Shown here: in pieces, positions 32,792 to 42,387 of the stretch
Position numbering within the stretch: position 1 is the first letter of the stretch
Layout of the letters: each line of letters opens with the position of its first letter
Assembly (NCBI RefSeq): GCF_036014015.1
Contig: NZ_CP107905.1
Location: 8,680,001 to 8,744,000, forward strand
From: Streptomyces sp. NBC_00457
GTDB lineage: Bacteria > Actinomycetota > Actinomycetes > Streptomycetales > Streptomycetaceae
Reading direction: 5' to 3'
Length of the DNA: 64,000 bases
Translations under genes and position numbers: made by a program
Notes under the pieces: model-generated
What the model saw: the letters and a program-made list of their open reading frames with translations, nothing else
Told to the model about the DNA's origin: nothing
The model's database searches: none

Positions 32792-34081
32792 GTGGGAACC
32801 AGCAGGAATGTTGAGAGACGAACGATCCTGAAGGCGGCCGGAGCCACGGCGGCCACGCTCGGGCTGGCCGCGACGACGGGGTGCGGCGGGGACGGAGGCA
32901 CCTCCTCCGATGGGACGGTGACGATCCGTTACGCATGGTGGGGCGCCGAGGACCGCGCCCAGCGCATCAACAAGACCATCGCGCTCTTCGAGAAGAAGTA
33001 CCCGAAGATCAAGGTGAAAACGGACTTCCAGCCCTACACCGACTTCTGGAAGAAGTTCAACACCCAGGCCTCGGGCGGAAATCCGCCGGACGTCTTCCAG
33101 AATGCCATTGGATTCCTGCGGAAATACGACGCGAAGAATGTGCTCCTCGACCTCAAGGCCCAGGTCGACGCGGGCAACCTCTCCATGGACGGCTTCCGGG
33201 CCGGCCTGGACAAGTTCGGCGAGATCGACGGAAAGCTCCTCGGAGTCCCGGTCGGCTCCAACTCGATGGCCCTGGTCATCGACAAGCCCGTCTACACCAA
33301 GGCGGGCGTGAAGCCGGAACAGGGCTGGACCTGGGACGACTTCGACGCGGCGATGAAGAAGATCCGCGACAAGTCGGGGCGTGCCGGTGACAGCGGCATG
33401 TACGGCGTCATGTACCTCTACGACCTGTACCTGCGCCAGAACGGCAAGGCCTTCTTCACCGAGGACGGACTCGGCTTCACCGAGGCGGATCTGACCCAGT
33501 GGTGGACGAAGGCCAAGAAGGGCGTCGAAGAGGGCGCCTACGCGGACGCCAAGAAGGTCGCCCAGGTCAAGCCCAAGTCGGCCGTCTCCGCGGAGATCGC
33601 CGCCGGCGAGTTCACCTGGGACAACTTCACCGTTCGCTACACCTCCGAAGGCAAGAGCGAGTACGGCCTGGCGCCCATTCCGACCACCGACGGCAAGAAG
33701 ACCGGCCAGTACCTCGGCTCCCTGATGCTGAGCGCTTCCAAGCGCACCCGGCACCCCAAGGAAGTGGCGCAGTTCATCGACTTCATGGTGCACGACCCCG
33801 AGGTCGCCAAGATCATGGGCTATGACCGCGGTGTGCCCGCGACACAGGCGCAGTACGACGCGTTCAAGCCGACCGACGAGGTGAACAAGGGGATCGCCGC
33901 CTACGAGGAGTCCCTCGTCGAGTCCGGCGTCCTGGAGCCGATCACCCCGCACCCGAACGGCGCCGACATCTGCGAGGCCGCGTTCCTGCGCATCGCCGAG
34001 GAACTCGCCCTGGGCACCCGCTCGGTGGACGAGGCCGTCAAGCAGTTCTTCACCGAGTCGAAGACGGCTCTCGTCGCCTGA
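32792..34081 (+). CDS. Sugar ABC transporter substrate-binding lipoprotein
   Basis: This 429-aa cluster-B binding protein has twin Arg9-Arg10 in ERRTILKAAG and lipobox ATTGC (Cys31), so it may be a Tat-exported lipoprotein. The mature part shows family blocks (IRYAWWGAEDRAQRINKTIA, FNTQASGGNPPDVFQ, LGVPVGSNSMALVID). Trp and Tyr residues typical of sugar stacking are frequent. GGGGAGGGG precedes the GTG. It is the first gene of a five-gene run and overlaps the permease start by one base. No ATPase gene is present; Streptomyces sugar importers commonly share MsiK. Confidence 0.92.
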   Translation: MGTSRNVERRTILKAAGATAATLGLAATTGCGGDGGTSSDGTVTIRYAWWGAEDRAQRINKTIALFEKKYPKIKVKTDFQPYTDFWKKFNTQASGGNPPDVFQNAIGFLRKYDAKNVLLDLKAQVDAGNLSMDGFRAGLDKFGEIDGKLLGVPVGSNSMALVIDKPVYTKAGVKPEQGWTWDDFDAAMKKIRDKSGRAGDSGMYGVMYLYDLYLRQNGKAFFTEDGLGFTEADLTQWWTKAKKGVEEGAYADAKKVAQVKPKSAVSAEIAAGEFTWDNFTVRYTSEGKSEYGLAPIPTTDGKKTGQYLGSLMLSASKRTRHPKEVAQFIDFMVHDPEVAKIMGYDRGVPATQAQYDAFKPTDEVNKGIAAYEESLVESGVLEPITPHPNGADICEAAFLRIAEELALGTRSVDEAVKQFFTESKTALVA

Positions 34082-35082
34082 TGGGAACCACCGTGACACA
34101 CGCCCCTGCGATGGAGGGCCTGACCAAGGACTCCGAGCCGCGGCACGGTCCGGTGAAGCCCGTGCGCCCCGCCGCCCTCAAGCGGCGGCGGCGCCGGGAG
34201 AACCTGGCCGGCTATCTCTTCATGTCCCCCTGGATCGCCGGGTTCCTGCTGCTCACGGCAGGCCCGATGATCGCCTCGCTCTACTTCGCCTTCACCGACT
34301 ACAACCTCTTCGACTCACCGAAGTGGATCGGCCTCGACAACTTCTCCGAGATGTTCGGCGACCCCCGCTGGCGCCACTCGGTGCAGGTGACGATGTGGTA
34401 CGTCGTCGTCGGCACGCCGCTCAAGCTGCTCGCCGCCCTCGGTGTGGCGCTGCTGCTCGCGCAGAAGCGGCGCGGACAGGCCTTCTACCGGGCCGCCTTC
34501 TACGCGCCGTCGCTGATCGGGGCGAGCGTCTCCGTCGCCATCGTCTGGAAGGCGATCTTCTCGGACGACGCGATCGTCGACCGTACGCAGAAGCTGTTCG
34601 GGATCGACGTCGGCGGCTGGACCGGCGACCCGGAGCTGATCATCTACAGCCTGGTGGCGCTCACCGTCTGGCAGTTCGGCGCCCCCATGGTCATCTTCCT
34701 CGCTGGACTCAAGCAGGTCCCACGTGAGCTGTACGAGGCGGCCGAGGTCGATGGGGCGGGCAAGCTGCGGCGGTTCTGGAACATCACGCTGCCGATGATT
34801 TCCCCGGTCCTCTTCTTCAACGTCCTGCTGGAGACGATCCACTCCTTCCAGATCTTCAGCTCGGCATACATCGTCGGCGGCGGAGCCGGAGCCAACGCGT
34901 GCGGTCCCGCGGACGGTTCGATGGTGTACACCTGCTACCTCTACGTCCAGGGCTTCGAGAACAGCCGGATGGGCCTGGCCTCCGCCATGGCCTGGATGCT
35001 GCTGGTCGCGGTCGCCCTGGTGACGGCGGTGCTGTTCTGGTCCCAGAAGCGCTGGGTGCACTACGAGGAGGGCGCCCGATGA
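34081..35082 (+). CDS. Sugar ABC transporter permease (MalF/UgpA/LplB type)
   Basis: The 333-aa permease has a 40-residue basic N-terminus and six predicted spans. The EAA loop is LYEAAEVDGAGKLRRFWNIT, which contacts the ATPase. It starts on the last base of the binding-protein stop and overlaps the next permease by 4 bases. The long periplasmic loop before the last span contains two Cys (NACGPADGSMVYTCYLY), which could form a disulphide. Confidence 0.92.
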   Translation: MGTTVTHAPAMEGLTKDSEPRHGPVKPVRPAALKRRRRRENLAGYLFMSPWIAGFLLLTAGPMIASLYFAFTDYNLFDSPKWIGLDNFSEMFGDPRWRHSVQVTMWYVVVGTPLKLLAALGVALLLAQKRRGQAFYRAAFYAPSLIGASVSVAIVWKAIFSDDAIVDRTQKLFGIDVGGWTGDPELIIYSLVALTVWQFGAPMVIFLAGLKQVPRELYEAAEVDGAGKLRRFWNITLPMISPVLFFNVLLETIHSFQIFSSAYIVGGGAGANACGPADGSMVYTCYLYVQGFENSRMGLASAMAWMLLVAVALVTAVLFWSQKRWVHYEEGAR

Positions 35083-35972
35083 GCGCACAGGCCACCGACA
35101 TCACGCCGGGCGCCTCCACGAAGGCCGGGGCTCTGCGCCGTAGGCTGCCGGGCTCCCTCGCGTGGCACGTGGGGTCCCTTCTGATTCTCGCGGTGATCCT
35201 CTATCCGGTGATCTGGGTCATCGGCGGCTCGTTCAAGAAGAGCGAGGACATCGTCGGCAGTCTGGATCTCTTCCCGACCGATCCGATCACCGACAACTAC
35301 ACACGGCTGTCCGACGGCATCGCGGACATCTCGATCTCCACGTTCTTCGTCAACTCGCTCACGCTGGCGATCGGTTCCGTGGTCGGGATCCTCGTGTCCT
35401 GCTCGCTGACGGCGTACGCCTTCGCGAGGATCCGCTTCGCGGGCCGCAATCTGCTGTTCACGCTGATGATCGGCACCCTCCTGCTGCCATATCACGTGCT
35501 GCTGATCCCGCAGTACGTGCTCTTCCGCAACATGGGGATGATCAACACGTACACCCCCCTGCTGCTGGGGAAGTACCTGGCGATAGAGGCGTTCTTCGTC
35601 TTCCTGATGATGCAGTTCATGCGCAACCTGCCCAAGGAACTGGACGAGGCGGCCCGTCTCGACGGCTGCGGGCATCTGCGCATCTACTGGTCGATCGTGC
35701 TCCCGCTGTGCCGCCCGGCCCTGATCACCAGCGCGATCTTCACCTTCATCAACTCCTGGAACGACTTCATGGGGCCGCTGATCTATCTGAACGAGCCCGA
35801 CAAGTACACGGTCTCGCTCGGCCTGAAGATGTTCGTGGACCAGGAGGGCGTGGCCAACTACGGCGGGATGATCGCGATGTCGCTCGTCGCCCTGCTGCCG
35901 GTGCTCGCCTTCTTCCTGGCTTTCCAGCGCTATCTGATCGACGGCATGGCGACGTCCGGACTGAAGGGCTGA
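35079..35972 (+). CDS. Sugar ABC transporter permease (MalG/UgpE/LplC type)
   Basis: The 297-aa permease has six spans and the EAA loop LDEAARLDGCGHLRIYWSIV. The NSWNDFMGPLIYLN segment is typical of the MalG branch. Its start overlaps the preceding stop (ATGA). Together with the preceding two genes it forms a complete importer apart from the ATPase. Confidence 0.92.
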   Translation: MSAQATDITPGASTKAGALRRRLPGSLAWHVGSLLILAVILYPVIWVIGGSFKKSEDIVGSLDLFPTDPITDNYTRLSDGIADISISTFFVNSLTLAIGSVVGILVSCSLTAYAFARIRFAGRNLLFTLMIGTLLLPYHVLLIPQYVLFRNMGMINTYTPLLLGKYLAIEAFFVFLMMQFMRNLPKELDEAARLDGCGHLRIYWSIVLPLCRPALITSAIFTFINSWNDFMGPLIYLNEPDKYTVSLGLKMFVDQEGVANYGGMIAMSLVALLPVLAFFLAFQRYLIDGMATSGLKG

Positions 35973-35982
35973 GGCGGTCACG

Positions 35983-36573
35983 ATGGCCCAGGTACGGGTG
36001 AAGCCGCGCAAGGAGTCGGTGTTCGCCGAGCGGTTCGCCGTCTTCGCGGAGTGTCTCCTCACCGGCGTGTGGATCACAGTCGCCTCGCTCGGCGTCGTCA
36101 CCTACCCCGCCGCCTTCGCCGCCGGTGCCCGGCATCTGCGGCGCCTCACAGCACACGAGAGCGGCGGATGGCGGGAGTTCGTCGCGGACTTCCGGGCGGC
36201 GGTGCGGCGCGGGTGGGCCGTCGGGCTCGCCGGGTGGCTCGCGGCGGCGGCCGTCTGGGTGGACGTCCAGGCCGTGCGCGCCGGGATTCCCGGGGGGCCG
36301 CTGGTGGGAGCCGTCGGGGTGTTCGCGCTGATCGGGCTCACCGTCGCCGGGCTGCGTGCTGCGGCGGTCTGGACGCCGGGCGCCCGCTGGCGGGAACTGC
36401 TGGCCGCCGCCGGACGCCGGACCGTCCTGGACCCCGCCGGCTCCTTCCTGGTCATCGCCGGACTGGCGGTCGTGGCCCTGTCCGCCTGGTTCATCGCGCC
36501 GTTGGCGGTCCCTGTCCTGGGGGCCGTCGCGGCGGCGGCCATCGCCGTGGAGGAGCGGTATCGGCACCGCTGA
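35983..36573 (+). CDS. YesL-type DUF624 membrane protein
   Basis: The 196-aa protein has about four to five membrane segments and an N-terminal region (FAECLLTGVWITVASLGVVT) typical of DUF624. YesL-type proteins recur next to sugar importers for pectic and plant oligosaccharides; their job is unknown, perhaps aiding the transporter. It starts 10 bases after the second permease. This pairing is one of two reasons to compare the operon with the Bacillus yes/yet rhamnogalacturonan genes. Confidence 0.8.
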   Translation: MAQVRVKPRKESVFAERFAVFAECLLTGVWITVASLGVVTYPAAFAAGARHLRRLTAHESGGWREFVADFRAAVRRGWAVGLAGWLAAAAVWVDVQAVRAGIPGGPLVGAVGVFALIGLTVAGLRAAAVWTPGARWRELLAAAGRRTVLDPAGSFLVIAGLAVVALSAWFIAPLAVPVLGAVAAAAIAVEERYRHR

Positions 36574-36677
36574 CATGCGGTGCCCGCGCACCGGGTCGGC
36601 GCCCTGGGCGTCGTACCTCTCTCTGTCATGCCCCTGACCACCCTGCACCCGCACGGAAAGGAAAGGCGGAAACTCTC

Positions 36678-39416
36678 ATGTCTCCCATCCCTCGCAGGTC
36701 CCTCCTCAAGGCTGCCGCCGTCGCCGGAGCCGCCGCCCAGTTCAGCTGGGCACTCGGCACGAACGCGGCGGCGGCTCCCAGAGCCGAAGCCGCAGACGCG
36801 GACCCGGTGACCCTGGACTGGCTGGAGGACGGCGGCCTCGGCGCCGCACCCGGCTCCACGGTCGGCGTCCCCTGGCCGAAAGGCGCCTACCAGGCGGACC
36901 AGACCTTCGCGCTGACCGACGCCGACGGCAAGGCCGTACCCCTCCAGTCCTGGCCGATCGCCTACTGGCCCGACGGCTCCCTCAAGTGGTCCGCGCACGC
37001 GGTGAGTTCGGGCAACGGCAAGCTCACCCTCACTGCCGGCGAACCCACCGCCCCCGAGCACAAGGTCACCGTCGACAAGCGCGGCGGCACCATCGACATA
37101 TCGACCGGCGTCATCACCGCCAAGATCGGCACGTCGGGCGCCACGCTGGTCAAGTCCGTCACCCGGGGATCGACAGAGATCGCGCGCAACGGTCGGCTCG
37201 TGCTGCTCCGCCAGCCGGAGATCGAGGACGGCGACCAGGGCACGGTGAAGTACGAGCGGTTCGAGGGCGCCATCGGCGAGGTGACCGTGGAGCAGGAGGG
37301 CCCGGTCCGCGCGGTCGTCCGCATCGACGGCAAGCACCGCAAGGGGAAGCGCGGTTGGCTGCCGTTCTCCATCCGTCTGTACTTCTACGCCGGCGCCGAC
37401 TCCTTCCGCATGGTGCACACGATCACCTACGACGGCACGCAGGAGCCGGGCAAGGCGAGCGGCGACTTCATCCGCGGTATCGGAGTGCGCTTCTCCGTGC
37501 CGATGCGCGACGAGTCGTACGACCGCCACATCCGCATCGGCGGCGAGGGCACCGGGCTGCTGCGCGAGGCGGTCAAGGGCATCACCGGGCTGCGGCGCGA
37601 CCCGGGGGCGGCGGTGCGGACAGCCCAGTTCGAGGGCAAGAAGCTGCCTGACCCGTCCACTTGGGACCAGCGGGTGACTACTCGGCTGCAATACATCCCC
37701 GAGTGGGGCGACTACACCCTCTCGCAGCTTTCCGCCGACGGTTTCGGCGTGCGCAAGCGCACCAAGAAGGGCCACGGCTGGATCCCCGCGGGAGGCGGCC
37801 GACGGGCCAGCGGCTTCGGGTACGTCGGCGGCGCGAGCGGTGGATTTGCCTTCGGGCTGCGGGACTTCTGGGAGAAGTTCCCCGCCCAGCTCGACATCCG
37901 CGACGCCCAGACCGACGAGGCCGAGGTCACCCTCTGGCTCTGGTCACCCGAGGCCCAGCCCATGGACCTGCGCTTCTACCACGACGGCATGGGCCAGGAC
38001 ACCTACCCCGAACAGCTCGAAGGCCTCAACATCACCTACGAGGACTACGAGCCCGGTTTCGGCACGCCCTACGGCATCGCCCGCACCAGCGAACTCCTCT
38101 TCTGGGCCCACGACTCCACGCCGAGCGCCGAGGTGATGGCCGAGCAGGTGAAGGCCGTCAGGACACTCCCGCAGCTCGCCGCCCCGCCCCAGCAGCTCAT
38201 CAAGGCGGGCGTCTTCGGAAAGCTGTTCTCCGAGCCCGACCGCTCCACGGCCGCCAAGGCGAAGATCGAGGACCACCTCGACTTCCTCTTCACCTACTAC
38301 AAGGACCAGGTGGAGATGCGCCGTTGGTACGGCTTCTGGGACTACGGCGACATCATGCACAGCTACGACCCCAGCCGCCACCAGTGGTGCTACGACGTCG
38401 GCGGCTACGCCTGGGACAACTCCGAACTCTCGCCCGACCTCTGGCTCTGGTTCGCGTACATGCGCTCCGGCCGCGCCGACATCTTCCGCTTCGCCGAGGC
38501 GATGACCCGGCACACCGGCGAGGTCGACGTCTACCACCTGGGCAAGTGGGCCGGCCTCGGCACCCGCCACGGCGTCCAGCACTACGCGGACAGCGCCAAG
38601 CAGCAGCGCATCGCCAACACCACCTACCGGCGCTACTACTACTTCCTCACCGCGGACGAACGCGTCGGTGACCTCATGCACGCCAACGTCGACTCCGACG
38701 AGACGTTCCTCGTCCTCGACCCCATCCGCAAGATCCGCACCGAGCCGTACACGCCCGACCGGAACGCGCTGTCGATCGGTTTCGGCACAGACTGGTCGGG
38801 GCTGGTGTCGGCCTGGCTGACCGAGTGGGAGCGGCGCGGCCCCAAGTGGGAGAAGGCCAAGGCGCGCGTCCTGTCCACCATGGAGACCATCGCCGCCCAG
38901 CCCAACGGCTTCGTCCAGGGCAGCGCGCTGTACGACCTGGACACCGGCAGGTTCGCCGTCGAGGCCGAGCCCAAGGTCGGGGTGTCCCACCTCTCCGCGA
39001 TGTTCGGCCTGGTCGAGCTCTGCGCCGAGCTGATCGACCAGATCGACATGCCGAAGTTCAAGGAAGCGTGGCTCGACTACTGCCGCTACTTCAACGCCAC
39101 CAAGGCCGAGCAGCGGGCACGCTACGGCTCCGACTTCGGCTCCCTGCTGCTCTTCCAGGGGCATTCGCGGCAGGACGCGTACGCGGCCGTCCAGACCGGC
39201 GACGACAAGTTGGCGGCGCGGGCGTGGCGGCAGTTCTACAGCAGTGCGGATGTTTGGGACTACAAGGAGTCCACGGACTGGTCCACGAAGAAGATTGAGG
39301 GGCCGACCGGGTTGGTGCCCGGTAGTGAGGCGACGTGGGTGTCTACGAACTCCACGGCGTTGTATGGGTTGGCGGCGATTCAGAATCTGGCGCTGGTAGG
39401 TAACAAGATGCCGTAG
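36678..39416 (+). CDS. Tat-exported exo-rhamnogalacturonan-lyase-family (YetA/PcRGLX-like) protein
   Basis: The 912-aa protein has a twin-arginine signal (PRRSLLKAAAVAGAAAQF) and AXA-type cleavage near residue 40. The N-terminal beta region (WPKGAYQADQTFALTDADGK, WPIAYWPDGSLKWSAHAV) matches the RIFT-barrel start of the YetA/PcRGLX family. A long alpha-rich domain follows (about 490-900) with many aromatic residues (MRRWYGFWDYGDIMHSYD). Characterised relatives (PL26) release unsaturated galacturonyl-rhamnose from rhamnogalacturonan I. Catalytic residues cannot be assigned by eye. GGAAAGG precedes the ATG, and a 104-base gap from the previous gene may hold a second promoter. Confidence 0.75.
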   Translation: MSPIPRRSLLKAAAVAGAAAQFSWALGTNAAAAPRAEAADADPVTLDWLEDGGLGAAPGSTVGVPWPKGAYQADQTFALTDADGKAVPLQSWPIAYWPDGSLKWSAHAVSSGNGKLTLTAGEPTAPEHKVTVDKRGGTIDISTGVITAKIGTSGATLVKSVTRGSTEIARNGRLVLLRQPEIEDGDQGTVKYERFEGAIGEVTVEQEGPVRAVVRIDGKHRKGKRGWLPFSIRLYFYAGADSFRMVHTITYDGTQEPGKASGDFIRGIGVRFSVPMRDESYDRHIRIGGEGTGLLREAVKGITGLRRDPGAAVRTAQFEGKKLPDPSTWDQRVTTRLQYIPEWGDYTLSQLSADGFGVRKRTKKGHGWIPAGGGRRASGFGYVGGASGGFAFGLRDFWEKFPAQLDIRDAQTDEAEVTLWLWSPEAQPMDLRFYHDGMGQDTYPEQLEGLNITYEDYEPGFGTPYGIARTSELLFWAHDSTPSAEVMAEQVKAVRTLPQLAAPPQQLIKAGVFGKLFSEPDRSTAAKAKIEDHLDFLFTYYKDQVEMRRWYGFWDYGDIMHSYDPSRHQWCYDVGGYAWDNSELSPDLWLWFAYMRSGRADIFRFAEAMTRHTGEVDVYHLGKWAGLGTRHGVQHYADSAKQQRIANTTYRRYYYFLTADERVGDLMHANVDSDETFLVLDPIRKIRTEPYTPDRNALSIGFGTDWSGLVSAWLTEWERRGPKWEKAKARVLSTMETIAAQPNGFVQGSALYDLDTGRFAVEAEPKVGVSHLSAMFGLVELCAELIDQIDMPKFKEAWLDYCRYFNATKAEQRARYGSDFGSLLLFQGHSRQDAYAAVQTGDDKLAARAWRQFYSSADVWDYKESTDWSTKKIEGPTGLVPGSEATWVSTNSTALYGLAAIQNLALVGNKMP

Positions 39417-39451
39417 CTGGTTGGGTGGTTCGTTGGCTGCGGGGCGGTGGG

Positions 39452-39489
39452 GGCTGGTCGCGCAGTTCCCCGCGCCCCTATCGGGGCGC
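39452..39489 (+). repeat. Dispersed convergent-junction repeat, copy 4
   Basis: GGCTGGTCGCGCAGTTCCCC is followed by the GCGCCCC-TATC-GGGGCGC hairpin, almost base-for-base as in copy 3. It lies between the convergent lyase-like and large membrane-protein genes. Confidence 0.7.
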
Positions 39490-39517
39490 TGTCCGCGGCG
39501 GAATTCAGCTGCTCTGC

Positions 39518-41836
39518 TTAGTTCATCTTTCCCAGGACCTCCCGCACTCGCCTGACATCACGGATCCGTCGCTCGTACGTTGCGCCCAGGGCGAGCAGGA
39601 GGAGGCCGGCGAGGGCGGGAGGGGCCCAGCGGGGGAGAGCGGTGGTCATCTCGACTATGTACGGGGCCAGTTCGTGGAAGGCGTCCAGGGTGAGGACCGT
39701 GCCGCCCAGGAGTAGGGGGGCCTGGAGGTGGTTGCGGGCGCCCAGGAGGGTGATGAGGAGTGCCGCCGTGCCCAGGAGGAGGGGGCGTGGGCCGTGTTGG
39801 CCGGCCCAGACCGCGAAGAGGCTCGGCACGAGGGTGGCGGTGAGTCCGGGGGCGTACGCCGTCCAGGAGGAGGTCTGTGGGTCGCGTTGCCTGCGTAGGG
39901 CGCCGATGAGGAGCGCGGGGACGGTGACCGGCAGTGTGTATGCCTCGGGGGTGGTGATGTCCCAGGACGCCAGCCATACCCAGGTGGCCAGGACGAAGAG
40001 GGCGGCGGCGACGTAGCCGGCGGCGCGGCGGTCGGAGCGGAGGGCCGTGGCGGCCGCGATCACGCCCGCCAGCGCGAGTACCAGGGCGAGCATCGGCGGT
40101 TCGCTGGCTGAAAGGGCGACGGCGACCAGGCCCGCGACCGTGCCGGTCACTTCCACGGCCGTCGTCGTCTTCTCGTCGACGTGCGCCGCCAGCAGTGCGG
40201 CTGCCGCCGGGACCAGCAGCACGAGCAGCGCCGTGTGCTCCGGCCGCAGCTCCAGTGCCGCTCCCGACGCGACGGCGAGCGCGGTGGCGTACGCGAGCGT
40301 TGCGGCGGCGGGGAGTGGCTTGCGTACGGCCGTCGCGAAGAGCGCCGTCAGGGACGCGAGCGTTGCCAGGGTGGCCGGTTCCGAGGCCAGGGCGAGGAAG
40401 GTGAGGCTCAGGGAGGTGACGAGGGCGAGGACGGTGGCCGTGGGCCGCCGGAGGAGCAGGAGGGCGGCGGTGAGGGCCCCCTGGATCAACAGGGTTGCGG
40501 CGTACGGCAGTTGGAGTGTGGCGGGGACGGCGAGTGCGCTCGCCCATGCCAGAGTGAGGGACGCGTCCAGCGCCCGTGACCGCCAGGCGGCCTCCCGGAC
40601 CGCCAGTGTCAGGACCCCGGCGACCGCGGCGAGGACGAGGGGCGCGGTGGCCGTGTCCGGTGGCCACGGCGTCTCGACCGTGACGGCGTCCCGTGCCGAG
40701 TCCGGCGCACCCGACCACACCTGCTCCGCCCAGCCGACCGGCCCCAGCAGGGCGACGGCCACGACGGGCAGCGCCCACAGCACGGCAAGGGACTGTACGG
40801 CGACGGAGGCCCACGCCATGCCCCGCCGTACGGCCTCCCGGAGCCGACCCGCTGTCGTGGCCGCCAACAGGGCGAGCCCGCAAGCGAGATGGACCGGCAC
40901 CGTCCACGCGTCCGGCAGCGCGGGGCGCAGTGCGCCGCCGACCGCGGCGACGACGAGCAGGCCCGAAGTGAGTGCTAGTCCCTTCGCCTGCTTCTCGCTC
41001 GGCGCCTGCGAGGCCGCGCCGAGTGCGAGGGTCGCGGCCAGGAGGAGGAGCGCCGCCGCACGGGCGGCGGCGCTCGGGCCGGTGGCCGTCCAGCACAGCC
41101 AGCCGGCCGTCATGACGCTCCAGCCGCCGAGGCCGTACGCGCCGCCGAGGGCGACGAGACGTACGGGCCTGGCGCTCGCCCGGAGCGCGACAACCGTGTC
41201 GGACCCGGCCGTCGCGAGGAGCGCGGCCGTGATCGTGAACCAACTCGCGTCGACCGCGATGGCCCAGAGGAACAGGGGGAGTTGGGCCGTCGTCAGCGCG
41301 GCGGCAAGGGGCAGACGCATCTCACGCGTGCGTGGCAGGGACCCGTACGCCGCCCAGAGGCCCGCCAGCAGCGCCGCTGACGCCGCCGCGAACCTCGTGC
41401 CGTCGGCCCCCGCGAAGGCGACCTCGTACAGCGCGTAGGCGTCCAGCACCGTCAGCGCCAGTCCCAGGCCCGCCACCGACTCGGCCGTGGAGCGCAGCCC
41501 TCGCTTCAGCAGGGGCAGCGGTGCGGCGAGGACGGCCGCCGTGACCGCGGCGAGTACGAGTGCCCGCCCGGTGACTCCCAGGTGCTGCCAGCTGACCAGC
41601 GTGAACGCCGTCGCGGCGAGGGTGAGCAGGATGCCGCCGAGCAGCAGGAGGACGTTCTGGACCCGCGGGGCGGTGGCCTCGGGGCGCGGCGGTGCGGCGG
41701 GCGGCTGCTGGGCCGGGTGCAGCGTGGCGACCAGCCAGGCCCTGCGAGCCAGCAACTGCGCCCGGCGGGCGTCCAGTTGCCACAGCTCCCAGTCGAGGAG
41801 CCGCAGTTCCTCGGCCGGCGGTGGGATGTGCGTCAT
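39518..41836 (-). CDS. Large polytopic membrane protein (SCO7613-like C-terminal type)
   Basis: The 772-aa protein starts with a short soluble helix (EELRLLDWELWQLDARRAQL), a feature of the family. More than twenty Ala/Leu-rich membrane helices follow, and it ends in a basic tail. Residue bias is extreme (Ala, Leu, Val, Thr). No enzyme motif is visible; function is unknown. The ATG at 41836 gives the conserved-looking N-terminus. An upstream ATG at 41872 adds 12 residues; neither has a good ribosome-binding site. Confidence 0.8.
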   Translation of the reverse strand: MTHIPPPAEELRLLDWELWQLDARRAQLLARRAWLVATLHPAQQPPAAPPRPEATAPRVQNVLLLLGGILLTLAATAFTLVSWQHLGVTGRALVLAAVTAAVLAAPLPLLKRGLRSTAESVAGLGLALTVLDAYALYEVAFAGADGTRFAAASAALLAGLWAAYGSLPRTREMRLPLAAALTTAQLPLFLWAIAVDASWFTITAALLATAGSDTVVALRASARPVRLVALGGAYGLGGWSVMTAGWLCWTATGPSAAARAAALLLLAATLALGAASQAPSEKQAKGLALTSGLLVVAAVGGALRPALPDAWTVPVHLACGLALLAATTAGRLREAVRRGMAWASVAVQSLAVLWALPVVAVALLGPVGWAEQVWSGAPDSARDAVTVETPWPPDTATAPLVLAAVAGVLTLAVREAAWRSRALDASLTLAWASALAVPATLQLPYAATLLIQGALTAALLLLRRPTATVLALVTSLSLTFLALASEPATLATLASLTALFATAVRKPLPAAATLAYATALAVASGAALELRPEHTALLVLLVPAAAALLAAHVDEKTTTAVEVTGTVAGLVAVALSASEPPMLALVLALAGVIAAATALRSDRRAAGYVAAALFVLATWVWLASWDITTPEAYTLPVTVPALLIGALRRQRDPQTSSWTAYAPGLTATLVPSLFAVWAGQHGPRPLLLGTAALLITLLGARNHLQAPLLLGGTVLTLDAFHELAPYIVEMTTALPRWAPPALAGLLLLALGATYERRIRDVRRVREVLGKMN

Positions 41837-41881
41837 GTCTTGGAGTGTGGTCCGCGTCACGTCGTACGGCATGAGTGCGGA

Positions 41882-41900
41882 TACTCAGAACGTACTCAGA
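41882..41900. promoter_or_regulatory. Direct repeat TACTCAGA, one helical turn apart
   Basis: TACTCAGA occurs at 41882-41889 and 41893-41900 (11-base period) in the short divergent region between the large membrane-protein gene and the SRPBCC gene. This could be the site of a winged-helix response regulator. It is a weak call from spacing alone. Confidence 0.3.
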
Positions 41901-41940
41901 TGTGTTCACCTCGTGCCCATGACCGGGGCAGACTCGGAGT

Positions 41941-42387
41941 ATGGACTGGTCCCATTACCGCTTCCGCAGCGTGTGGGTCCTGCGCGCGCCGCCCGCCGCC
42001 GTGTACACCGCGCTGGAGCGGGCCGAGGACTACCCCGACTGGTGGCCGCAGGTCCGGCAGGTCGACGCGATCGACGACGTCAGCGGCATCGTCAGGGTGC
42101 GGTCCGTGCTGCCGTACGAGCTGACCTTCACCGCGCGTGAGGTGGTGCGGGACCGTGCGGCCGGGGTGCTGGAGATCGAGATGTCCGGTGACCTGGACGG
42201 CTGGGCGCGCTGGACGGTCCGTGCGCACGGCGCGGGTACCCACGCCCGCTACGACCAGGTCGTCGATGTGAGCAAGCCGCTGCTCAGACGCTTCGCCGTG
42301 CCGGGGCGGCCGGTCTTCCGGGCCAACCACCGGCTGATGATGCGGGCCGGACGGCGGGGGCTGGCGGCCTACTTGGAAGCAGTTTGA
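41941..42387 (+). CDS. SRPBCC-family protein (START/polyketide-cyclase-like fold)
   Basis: The 148-aa protein follows the SRPBCC pattern: VLRAPPAAVYTALERAEDYPDWWPQVRQ at the start (helix-grip entrance), a curved sheet in the middle and a long C-terminal helix (NHRLMMRAGRRGLAAYLE). Such proteins bind hydrophobic ligands or act as cyclases; the ligand is unknown. It is divergent from the large membrane-protein gene and its end overlaps the promoter of the next tRNA. Confidence 0.85.
   Translation: MDWSHYRFRSVWVLRAPPAAVYTALERAEDYPDWWPQVRQVDAIDDVSGIVRVRSVLPYELTFTAREVVRDRAAGVLEIEMSGDLDGWARWTVRAHGAGTHARYDQVVDVSKPLLRRFAVPGRPVFRANHRLMMRAGRRGLAAYLEAV

Noticed and set aside
41904..41925. GTTCACC followed by GCCCATG as a PHO box
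   Set aside because: The second unit departs from the consensus in several positions and neither neighbouring gene is phosphate-related.
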